Shown here: piece after piece, positions 22,901 to 32,851 of the stretch | Position numbering within the stretch: the stretch's first letter is position 1 | Layout of the letters: each line of letters opens with the position of its first letter | Origin: Pomacea canaliculata | Taxonomy: Eukaryota; Mollusca; Gastropoda; Architaenioglossa; Ampullariidae | Reading direction: 5' to 3' | Length of the DNA: 64,000 nucleotides | NCBI RefSeq assembly: GCF_003073045.1 | Contig: NC_037597.1 | Location: forward strand, 10,389,217-10,453,216 | Program-made: the position numbers and the translations under genes | Notes under the pieces: generated by a model | What the model saw: only the letters and a program-made list of their open reading frames with translations | The model's database searches: none | Told to the model about the DNA's origin: nothing

Positions 22901-25293
22901 ACATCCATAAATCAGTATCCCTACGGTACTACGAGTGACTTGTACAGATTGTACTTTGCTGCGGCGCCATACCGTCCAACCTTGCTATGGCCACTGTTGC
23001 AGTCGCGGTCCTGATGCGGATATCTGTCGTGGAGCTGCAGTCTTTGGAGAGGGAGGCCTCCAAGTACTAAGGCCGTGCTTTTTTAATGCAGATATCTACT
23101 TTGCTAAAAAGAAAAATACACAAATATAATAAGAATGGATGCTGGTCTCGAAAACAGAATCACTGTTTACTGTATTTGTGACCTTCGGCTATCACAGTTT
23201 ATAGCTGATAGGCATAGGCAACACTGTCAAACTGCTTGATTGACCGTCATCTTGTTTTCTGCCAGTGATGGGAAGGTGATGTCGTGTGTCTGACTTGCTG
23301 GTTGAGATTTGGAACATGCACAATGATTATTACTAATTTGTCTGACATGATTTTTGTCTCTCCTTAGCCTCTTGAATCTATAAACTTTATCAGCTACTAG
23401 TTTAACGAAAGACGTAAGTACAGTAGTCAGGTCACGGGGAAGTGCGGACATAAGACATAGTCAGGTCAAAGGTCTCAAAAACATGTTGGCCTTTTTCCAG
23501 CATCAGTCAGATTAGTGTGAACGGCATATTTCACTGAGCTTCCTGGAATCAATCATTGCAGACTGGTCTGTACTCCACACAAAGCTTTGCTGTGAAAGCT
23601 CGACATTGTGAAGCAGCTGGAGGAAGGCAAACAAGAGTTTGAAGTCGACACTGTCGATACGCAAATCTCACATCTAAGTAATGGCAATATGGCGCAGATG
23701 TGACAGTAGAAATAAATTGGCACATGAAAAAAGATGAAAAGTGGCGCAGACAGAAAACCATCAAGAAACGTAGCAAATATCACAATTGAACTGATGAACA
23801 TTAGACATAAAACTTCACGCAGATCAACGGACAAATATGGATAAGTGTGGGAGAGGAGTCACTTTCGAGCCAGTTGTGCCATATCCCCTCGTGCCAGACT
23901 TTTTTCTGAAGGGGCATGGCTAGTGACTGCATCCATTTTTTGCTTTCCCAGTCTCAGCGATAGAGCTGTAAGGGCTTTTGTTTGTTTGTTGTTTCATCCC
24001 CAGACTGCTTGAGCAGCACAGCTAGAACATTGTCAACGCCAGGTATCTATCCCTTAAGACTACGTATCACTCTTTTGGTCCTTTTGCTGTAAGACTAGTA
24101 GGTTGTTTTGAATGATGTTAGCGTCTGTCTCTTGCTGGAAGTTGTACAAGTGTTTGCCATTTTTAGTCCAGCGGTTCAGTACATAAGTGCCTTCTTTGAA
24201 AAGACGGCTATTTATGTCTTCGATGACTGAGGTGTTGACCTGTCTTGGTCAGGGTATTTCGTAGCTGGTTGGCCTTTTTGCTGTCTATCTCACACATATA
24301 TATATATGCGTGCGTGTAAACTGCGTTCTTGTATACTCGCACCGTAATACTCAGGTTCTTCAGTGACTTCAAGATCCGAAGCGATGTTAGCTGCTAGTTG
24401 TGCGAATCTGTAAAAGGGGGAAAAAATGAACCGTGCTTGCTAGTTAACTACTATGCTAACTACTTTTGAAGACTATGATTAAAACGGACAGCTATGAAAG
24501 AGGGCTTCCGAGTCCCCCTTCAAAACAGGACACTTGCGAAACCGCTACTTATACACTGAACGTGCTAGATACGTCATCATATGTCTTTAGACCAGTTGAG
24601 ACAATCGATGGTAGGCTACGCAGTTTTAGTCACTAATCATCGATGTCATTGATATGTATAAAATCACCGCACTGCCAAGAACCCCTGCATATTGCTGCAC
24701 AAGTCAGTCGTTAACCGATAAGCACTTAAATGCGAAAATAGTATTTTGCTTATCTTTACGAACAATTATTTTGTTTAAATTAATGTTCTAGATTTATACT
24801 CAAACTTTGTGGTTTTGGGTTAGGCGTTGTTGCCTGATTTTCTTTACTTACACAATTCGTGACCAGCAGACTGAATTACAGCGGTAAGATCGGTTATGAC
24901 TTTAACAAAACGTTTTCTTTTGCAGGTCTTTACACATGCGGACCAGTGAGTGGTAAAAACCTTTCCGTTGCTGACGAGATGATGTCAAGGAAGTAACACG
25001 ACTGCAGTTATCGCCACGAACCATGCACGATCGTTCTCGTCAAGCCGGAAGATGCTATGCGGCCTAGTGCAAGATTCATTTTCCGTTATGGATTGCCATT
25101 TAAAATGTTCAACGATGACCATTTGTTGCCGTGAATTTTGACCTAGTATGTTGCACCGTTTTAGCTTTACATCATACTAGCATCTCCAGTTCGATTATTT
25201 CACATCCTTCTCCCCCAAGATCAACTTCAGCATACAAGCCCTTAGAAGGCACCAGCTTGAATGAAGAGTATATCTGTTGCCATCTTTTTTTAG
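19988..25293. other. Long stretch without recognised genes
   Basis: This may be intergenic or a long first intron. A minus-strand stretch near 20520-20660 (GGTTTAGTTAGTAGTGTAGT read from about 20645) vaguely resembles a tRNA-derived SINE head. A short TA microsatellite lies at 24296-24307. Open frames at 20872-21425, 22137-22454 and 23549-23834 have no family resemblance. Confidence 0.35.
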
Positions 25294-25295
25294 AG

Positions 25296-25865
25296 ATGCT
25301 AGGCACTGTGGGTGATAACCCAGTGTACAATGCACATCATGAAAGGCAGTTTTGGGGAATCTGCCTCGCGAGGCAGTCGTCATTAGACCTTCATCCTCAG
25401 CGGACCTTCACCCGTCAAGAAATCAAAAAGCACAACACAGAAGTTGGCTGGAACCAGTGGGTCACACTACGTGGTAATGTCTACGATGTCACGGCTCTCA
25501 GGGAGCACTTCCTCGACTTCATACAACGGAAGAAAGAAGCTTGTGCCACGGAAAAATCTCGGAGGGTCGAGAGGGACGCCTTTCGTGACTCAGACGCGTG
25601 TGGTGTTACGCCGAGAGGTTTTGGTTCAGAGAAAGGAGCTGGATTCTGCCCTCAGAATGGAAACAACGACTGCAGAGGAAACGGAAAGTACTCGTGGAGT
25701 CCGAAGAACGCGACACTGACGTTCTGCAGGAAGGGAGAAGACAACAGCATGCAAAATGATATCCATGCTGAGCTCCGTGAACATCCAGGTGTCTGTGGGA
25801 CGAACTCAAGCAATCTCTGGAACCGTGTGCATCCCAGCGTTGACCAGCTACAACGGGAGCGATAG
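25296..25865 (+). CDS. Uncharacterised protein with cytochrome-b5-like segment (first frame)
   Basis: The open frame, taken from ATG 25296 just after a pyrimidine-rich acceptor-like CATCTTTTTTTAG, encodes FTRQEIKKHNTEVGWNQW then VTLRGNVYDVTALREHF. This resembles the start of cytochrome b5/heme-steroid-binding domains (ordered as Y/FTxxEVxxHN ... W ... GxVYDVT). The heme-ligand HPGG motif expected next is absent (REHFLDF instead), so heme binding is doubtful. From about 25540 the frame becomes less protein-like, while the other forward frames show coding-like composition before the long frame that starts near 25720. This suggests the two frames belong to one gene separated by one or more single-base discrepancies or an unrecognised intron. 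Local GC content is higher than in flanking DNA. Upstream exons are not resolved. Confidence 0.5.
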   Translation: MLGTVGDNPVYNAHHERQFWGICLARQSSLDLHPQRTFTRQEIKKHNTEVGWNQWVTLRGNVYDVTALREHFLDFIQRKKEACATEKSRRVERDAFRDSDACGVTPRGFGSEKGAGFCPQNGNNDCRGNGKYSWSPKNATLTFCRKGEDNSMQNDIHAELREHPGVCGTNSSNLWNRVHPSVDQLQRER

Positions 25866-26859
25866 CGACATCGATACCAGCGAGGACGACGAAAATGATG
25901 ACTGCCTAGCCGATGACGAAGATGACAGCGACAGAGGTATTTGGGCTACCACTGATAACAACCATGGCGAGGTCATCGATGGTGACGCAGCCGACAGCAG
26001 AACCGACGCCATACTACCAAACGTCCCTTCAGTATTGCACCATGACGTCATATCGGCGCTACACAAGAGCGGGCTGACAGATTCGGAAATGGAAGCGGAA
26101 ATGCGCCCTTACCACATTGGTGTCATCGAGAACGTGCCCAGCTGGCGCTTTTGGCAGAGTTTCCGGGCTGATGTCATGGGTCTCATCGGCGATCTGAATG
26201 AGCAGGAGACCAATGGCAGCCTGGGACAGTACGAGCGAGAATATCTGACCCAGCTACAAAGGTGGCTTCGGAAGTACATTGATATCGACCCCCCTGTAAA
26301 ACCTCAGCACGTAGGAGATCCTAACACTAGCGTCTTTGTGCTTCCTGCAGATCCATTCTCGCTTCGACAGTGGCTTGAAGACTGGGAACCCTTCGATACC
26401 AGCTTGCCCAAGACGGGCGCCTGGCAGGTAGCGGAGCAGCACGACCTGTCTCCTCTCGCCAGTGCTGACGAAGTCTTCGCAGCTTCACTTCGCGCGCACT
26501 TCTCGCAAAGCGGTGGGTTCCACTTTGATATTGCAGGAGAAGCGGCCTGGGACGTTTTGCCATCTGACATCATTTCCAACGACCAGATGACTGTCAAGCA
26601 ACAGGCTGTGCACGACTCTCGTATGCAGCAGAAAGACCCGTGCAACCCAGATCGCATATGCAGACGTCGAGCAAAGCTGGGCGCATACTTCAGACACAAA
26701 TATAAATTATCAGAGGATGAAATGATGAAGTTTTTGCGATGGGCAGACATTATGGAGAAAAATAAAAACGAACTAGACGAGCTTTGTGTTTCCGATGCAC
26801 AAGTGTGTGGTTGTATTGATGAATTAAATCTCCAATGCCCTGAGGTCACAGCGTTGTAG
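25720..26859 (+). CDS. Uncharacterised acidic protein (second frame, C-terminal part)
   Basis: A long frame open from 25720 to TAG at 26857-26859 (first ATG at 25756, 367 residues from there). It has a strongly acidic serine/aspartate stretch at residues about 34-60 (SDSDIDTSEDDENDD). A compositionally normal, probably globular region follows, with IENVPSWRFWQSFRADV, YEREYLTQLQRWLRKYI and ADPFSLRQWLEDWEPFD. A lysine/arginine-rich helix-like segment (CRRRAKLGAYFRHKYKL) comes next, and the tail is cysteine-containing. Codon composition is coding-like throughout. I do not recognise the family and see no signal peptide or membrane segment. The absence of introns over more than 1.1 kb contrasts with neighbouring genes. 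It overlaps the upstream frame by about 146 bases. Confidence 0.6.
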   Translation, partial: RSAGREKTTACKMISMLSSVNIQVSVGRTQAISGTVCIPALTSYNGSDSDIDTSEDDENDDCLADDEDDSDRGIWATTDNNHGEVIDGDAADSRTDAILPNVPSVLHHDVISALHKSGLTDSEMEAEMRPYHIGVIENVPSWRFWQSFRADVMGLIGDLNEQETNGSLGQYEREYLTQLQRWLRKYIDIDPPVKPQHVGDPNTSVFVLPADPFSLRQWLEDWEPFDTSLPKTGAWQVAEQHDLSPLASADEVFAASLRAHFSQSGGFHFDIAGEAAWDVLPSDIISNDQMTVKQQAVHDSRMQQKDPCNPDRICRRRAKLGAYFRHKYKLSEDEMMKFLRWADIMEKNKNELDELCVSDAQVCGCIDELNLQCPEVTAL

Positions 26860-28577
26860 TGTTTGGTGGTCGCTTGATCCAGATGCATTCCTCACATTTT
26901 TATGAAGACATCCTTCAATACATATGAGTTTTCTGTAGTTGGTGTTCAGGTATTCACTATTGTTTTATATGGGTTTTTTTCGCAGCAGATGATTGAACCA
27001 CCATGAGGAGATTCAGGGCTAATTTTATACAGGCTACAATTGTGTCTTTGGTTTGTTACTTGGGTGTATTATATCAAGGTGCTTCCTAATTCCTCATAGC
27101 TTTAGCTGATCAATTTCATTGAAGGCTTCGCTAATATACGTTGGTTTTTCCCCACAAGATCAGGGCTTTATCAAGTTATACATTCCAGTTTATTTGCCAC
27201 TATGACCTCATTTGCACTGATAATTTTTTTCAGACTTTATACATTTATTGGCAATTCCTTATGTCAAAGCATGTACATTTGAAGTGTTAATCTCCTGTGA
27301 TTGGTTTTTTGTTCAAAAAAATATATAAGAAAAGCACTATATGTCACAGACATTACACCTTTCAAATGATACTGACCATTGGAGATGAAATTGCTGACAT
27401 ACCTTCAGCACGAGTGATCTTAGACTAGTAGCTGAAAAATGAATCACAAGTAAGATTAGAAAAGTTGTTGGGGTGTCTGTTGGTTATCATAGACCACCCT
27501 CCAGTTCCCATCCATACCACATGCTGATCAGAGATGCAAACATTTCATTAGAAACTCTTTCTCACTTTGGTAACAGTAGATACAGCTTTTTACATATATG
27601 CTGAAATGCACAAAAGGGGAGTCACACATCATAATACATCTAGCTATTTTTTTAAGGGTGTATATAGGAGTGTAGAAAGAGAGAGGGAGTTAAGATAGAT
27701 CCAACAGCTTACATTAACTGCTAAACTCCATATGCCAGTTAGCCAATCCACACAGCTATGTATCCTAGCTTCAGATTTTATAGCCAATATTTCATAGCTC
27801 ATTCCTGGGTCATGAAATTGTAACCAAGGACAACTTTTCTCAAAACTTTATTATCTGCAGAAAATGTAAATTTACATAAAAAAATATCAAAACATATCAG
27901 CCTGAAATATAATTAGCAGAAAAAAAAAACTTTTTATAGTTTGAAAGACAGGAAAAGAAATGAATATATATGGAGGTGTGTGCATGCATGCATACATTCA
28001 TACAAATGTTTAGGAGTCATGAGGAGATAGAAATCCAAGTTCTTACTGATTTTATGAAACAATTTACTCTAACAGACTTGATATGCCATGGATTGAGAAA
28101 ATCAAGCAAAGTGCTTTGCTACTCTATGTTTTTTAAACCTGCAATCTAAGTGTGATATTCTGAAATAAGATACACTTTTGGTGTTCAGTTAAAATGAATT
28201 ATCTTATGCTGGATTATTTTTTAATCTTGCTTTGCAAAATGTACGCTTTTGTACTCAAAGAAGGAAGTGATGTTGTTTTCTTTTCTGAAGCTGCTTGGAG
28301 TATAATACAGATGTGTTAACTATAAACAAGTTCTCACATATTTCATAAGATCCAAAATGTTCATAATACAATGACTGCTTTTAAAACATATGCTGGAAGG
28401 TCATAATACAAATGACAATGATACACAATGGCAACAGTATGTTGCATGGACAAAATGACTGGATTCTGCAGATAAAATATGGGGCATCGCAGTATGTTAT
28501 TTGTTATTTATAAATAATATTTGCTAAGCCACCACTTAAAAGACAAAAAAGTTGTGCAATAGTAGCAGCCGACAATA
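26860..28577. other. Tail-to-tail intergenic region
   Basis: This AT-rich region lies between the stop of the unrecognised plus-strand gene and the stop of minus-strand ERG28. It probably holds both 3' untranslated regions. No coding signal was seen. Short TATA/TGCA simple repeats occur near 27964-28000. Confidence 0.45.
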
Positions 28578-31100
28578 TCATGTTATTTTTGTTTTTCTGT
28601 TTTCACCTTCTTTGACTGGTACTACATTATGTCCAAGGAAGAAGTAACCAACAGACATCAAAATTATTGACATACCTGAAAAAGATAAAAGATTTCTTTA
28701 TATAAATGTACACTTCTGCACAATATTTACCAAAGCTTTCAAAGAATTTTTCTTTAAAAAATGTCAATCTGAATTTTACTTACTGACTTTTACTAGGAAT
28801 GTAACTCATAGCACAAATTAGGACAGAAACTACAGGTCAGATTACACTCTCTTCTATCAATTACAAATTACCATTATTAGCAAACTTTATAATGAAAATA
28901 ACCGACGATATCTTTTGGCAGTCAGCTCATTAGCATCTTAAACTGCTGATCTCTTTGAGATGTTCTCCTTTCAGTTTGATCTCTGCTTTGCTTACACCGT
29001 TACTTAGGATGGTCTGGTGGCGCAACCATTAGTGCCTGTCACCAATACAGTGAGGGTTGGCTGTCATGGGTTCAGCTCTCATCTCGGGCATACCTTCTTT
29101 CTCTGCATGTGTCATCTGTTTACAGGGCTGGCTGCCTTGTTGTAATATAGCCTTAGTTGCTGGCTTGGCATACTGTTACTTAATCATGGCTTTGTGCCTG
29201 TCAGTGTTGGTCTCCATCCCATGTATTTCTACTCTGCCAGTAATGTCTTGCAGTTTTATATTTCTGCCTGATTTCAGGACAGGCTACAGAGGTCTCCCAC
29301 CAATGGAGAGGGAGGTGTGGTGATAAGGGAGTGTTTAATACATGAGTTTCTCTAAAGTGTTAACACTTCATATACAGTTTGCACCTGTGAATATGAATAT
29401 TCATAGCTATAGCTGAATTGCGTTGATACACCAAAATTGACTGAGTTAAATAGCAAAGGTGAATGGTGGGCACACTTGCTAGTAGTTTCTCAGAGGTGGT
29501 CTTGAGGTGGTTTAGATTACGTAAGCTTAACCTGCTGATAGTTTAGTAGTTCTGTCACTGCCAAGGTTTTCATTTGAGTCTCTTCTTTATGTCATGCTAT
29601 AAGGTTCCAGATCTTCTGGCAGAGTAGTGAGGCATATGCTGTTTCTTTCCCACCCTGCCTGAGTAGCTCAGCTGCTAATTCTGAGCATACACAGATGCAT
29701 TTACAGGCACACACTCCTAAGCATAGCACTTCAAAATTTATGACATTTGTACATTCACAAGTAGATGAAGGTGAACATGCATACATACAATTACATACCC
29801 TTTGTATATATTAAATGCTAAACTTACTAGAGACAGTCAGGGGTGCTAAGACACCTAGGCTTAGTTCTGCTGTTTCATATGGATACAGCTCTGTCACAAA
29901 ATGACCAAATGCCAGGAAAAATGAGAAGAAAGTCAAATGATATAATCTGAAAACAAAACAAGATGTATGAAAAATTACTATGAATGTAAAGTTTCTAAAA
30001 AGAATATCAAACACACCAAAAGACCACCAATCAAATGTAGAAAAATACCGTTTTCTCTTATTTGTTTTTTTGTGTGCATCTGCAACTATTTGTCATGGTT
30101 GGAAATGTGAAGTGAAAGGTCTCATAGCCTATAAGCTGTAAGAGCAGTAATTGATTATGTCTAACACTGCATGCAGAAGGCTCTCTCTTTCCACTGCTTT
30201 TGATAAATCATCAGCTACCCATCAAAACTGTGTGAGGAGGAGTTTTCTTATCACTGTTAAGTAACTCGTAAGTCATGACCTCAGTCAAGCACACAACTAT
30301 AAAGTTATAGAGTCCCTCTGATAATTACTAGATTCAAAATATTTTTACAGCAAACATTAAATGTAATATTTATATTGTATTTAATCTTTCACATTCTCAA
30401 TTCCTATTAACTTACATTTTGTTGTGGATGTTGATGGCACAGGCAAATCTAAGGATGCCTGACAAAAGGGTCCAAATTCCAAAAAGTCGAGCTGCAAGAC
30501 TTGTAACTGGAAAGAAATAATGTATGCTAAATAAAAACTAGCACCACATAGGGCATACTTGATGAAAAAGGTGATTTTGTAGTACTTTTGCCTCCTAAAA
30601 CCAGAATGGCAGTGTGTGGTCCATAACTGTCAGATAAATTGGCTAATGTGTATGCAGTGTTTTTGAAGCTGGCAAACAAAAGAGAAGGAAAGAGTCTTTG
30701 GACTACATTTAATGGGGATAAACTCCATCGACAGTTCCTTAATAAATGTCTTCTAATTTCTTGCTGTATCTGTCTACCGATGATCTTCTGAATATTCTGC
30801 TTCATCTGTGTATAATTAGCTCTTCTATATTTTCTGTTATATATTGATTTCTCTCTCTCTCTCTCTCGGAAAAAGCTAAAATATCAGGTGTGCACATTCA
30901 CCAATCCCACAGTGTTGTTCAGATTTACTGTTTAGGTAGCAATAAAACTGACCATTAATGCTTGGATTTCTAGTATATAGTCGTGATGAAAGAAAAGAAG
31001 GATCGATAAAGCACTGCACTGTATTTCCAAGAGCCATTATCGCCACAAAACCAATCCACACACTTAATGATCGCAAATATTTTGACTGACTAATAGCCAT
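28578..31100 (-). CDS. ERG28: ERG28, ER sterol-biosynthesis scaffold, 4 exons, complete
   Basis: ERG28 is a small ER membrane protein that tethers the sterol C-4 demethylation enzymes. Coding exons, 5' to 3' on the minus strand: 31100-30953, 30506-30416, 29946-29828, 28675-28578. All junctions are GT-AG and in frame, giving 151 residues (human 140). Diagnostic stretches are LRSLSVWIGFVAIMALGNT, LFGIWTLLSGILRFACAI, ALGHF-type LAFGHFVTELYPYETAE, LGVLAPLTVSS and the C-terminal LMSVGYFFLGHNV. Four hydrophobic segments correspond to the family's membrane helices. The chosen start ATG (31098-31100, MAISQSKY) matches the family length; an in-frame ATG ten codons upstream (31128-31130) would lengthen it slightly. 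The basic C-terminal tail is ENRKTKIT. No defect is visible. Confidence 0.93.
29005..29325 (+). mobile_element. tRNA-derived SINE in ERG28 intron 3
   Basis: The head (TGGTGGCGCAACCATTAGTG ... GGGTTCAGCTCTC at about 29010-29085) resembles RNA polymerase III A- and B-box spacing in tRNA-derived SINEs. The body (GTTGTAATATAGCCTTAGTT) resembles core regions I associate with molluscan SINEs. It lies between the third and fourth ERG28 coding exons, antisense to the gene. Flanking duplications were not found. The open frame across it (29057-29323) is a by-product of the repeat. Confidence 0.55.
30852..30867. repeat. CT microsatellite
   Basis: About eight CT units within ERG28 intron 1. Confidence 0.8.
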
Positions 31101-32851
31101 CTTTGTCGTCTGCTGGTGGCTTAATATCATTATTGACGTCCGGAGGGATGATCACCGGATCGCGGAGAGAAATAACAGTCATAAAATACACGGCGTCCGT
31201 AGCACATGCGACGAACAACTGCTAGACTGAAAATGTTGTTTCGCTTTTAATGTCCATTTATCTGGACACGTTTGCTTATGTGACTAGGGCGCTTGAAAGC
31301 TCTCTTGCATTGGTAAATAAAACGATACATTATAATTATTTCTTTGATATATAAATAAAATACACGAACAGAGGTAACCAACTTACGGCAATGCACCGAC
31401 CTACTTACGGCAACAACCGTGACAATAAACAACCTGCCACAGGTTGGTGCACCAAATGCTGCTGGCTTTAGATTAAAGAACAGATCTTCAAGGAAGCTAG
31501 CATACCAGTTTCAAATGTAATTATTTTTCTGATATTGTTGTGGTGTGTGTGTGCACCCGTACAGTTGTATGAATGGCCATCACATTAACAACAATGACGT
31601 ATATACATACCTAAACTGCACGTACGATGACCTTGCTTAAATCTCATCTTTTTAATACGTGTATAGCACATATCGGCGATGGAATGTGAGTCGATTGAAC
31701 ATTATATCTGATGATCTCGATTGTTCAGATTCCATAGACCATGTGCAGCTGCGTGTGCATATAATAAGATAAACAGTTAATATATATATCGTTAACAATC
31801 CTTCACATATCTCAAACAGGCATGTACATTCAAAAATTCACGAATTCAGCAAATATCGTATGCACCGTTGTAAACCATGGGCACATAAGGTATGCTTTTG
31901 AACAGACTGGTAAGGACGCATTTCTCAGGTGTTGTCATTTTATGTTAAAATATTTTTCCAGGAGCATTTGTATTAAATAAGCACTAAACAAATATAATAC
32001 TCAAGAATTTTTCCTGAGTGATTTTATTTTTCTGTCTGTGAATTGGCTTGATGTGTGTTATGCTGTATTTGGAAAACTGTTAAATATGAAGCTGTTTTGA
32101 AATTTCATTACAATTAAACAAAAATAATTATTTTCAGTAGTCTTTTGTACTACGGCTATCTCTGTTTATTTTCTTACAAACTTGTTGCAGATGCCTTAAG
32201 AAAGGAAAAAAGGTTTTAAAGAATACTACCTACAGAAAGGCCATTTCGTAATTAAAAGTATGTCTAACTGGAGAGACTACAGCAAAGAACATTGGGAAAA
32301 AAGCAACAAATTAGCACAGTATTGCTAGGCTTTTTTCTGCTTTCATGAAGATTAGCTGCTGAAGAAGGCATAATGATTAGACAAAAACTTTCACTTGATA
32401 AGCATCAGACAGTCAGTAAGCTATTTTTTTCTTATTTTCAGTGAAATAAAATTAATTATCAAGTTTTATTAACAAAATAAAGAAATGCTATCCTCATTCT
32501 CACTCACCTCTTTATTTTTTTAAATTCATTTATTGCCATATAAATGGCAGTTTACTGAAGTTAAATTTGTTATACCTACCTACAAGTTGCATAAATAACC
32601 AAATGAGATAGGTGTTCTTAATTTGTGAATAGATTTCATTAATTTTATCTCACAGCTTTAGTACTTTTTGCTGTAATGCTTCCCCTTGAGAATTTGTTTC
32701 GTTCATCGTGTTTTTTTCCACATAAAAGAAAAATTAAAATATATTGGTTTTTATCTTGATCTCATGTAAATCTGCTTCTTTAAGTGTCATTTCTTTTTTC
32801 CTGCATTCAAATTTCCCTTTGAATTTGAAGGGGTATGAAAATATTCATAAG
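31101..32851. promoter_or_regulatory. Divergent intergenic region between ERG28 and vasohibin
   Basis: ERG28 is transcribed leftward from about 31.1-31.2 kb and the vasohibin gene rightward, so their promoters are likely in this interval. The first 150 bases are CpG-richer (GGATCGCGGAG, CGGCGTCCG). The unlocated first vasohibin exon should lie here; one weak candidate is ATGGAAT before GTGAGT near 31680. The remainder is AT-rich with no recognised feature. Confidence 0.35.

Noticed and set aside
29640-29690. tRNA-like GTAGCTCAGCTGCTAATTC
   Set aside because: A-box-like only; no B box and no cloverleaf could be drawn.
30527-30805. 92-codon minus-strand frame within ERG28 intron 1
   Set aside because: ERG28 splices cleanly around it and the protein is not recognisable.
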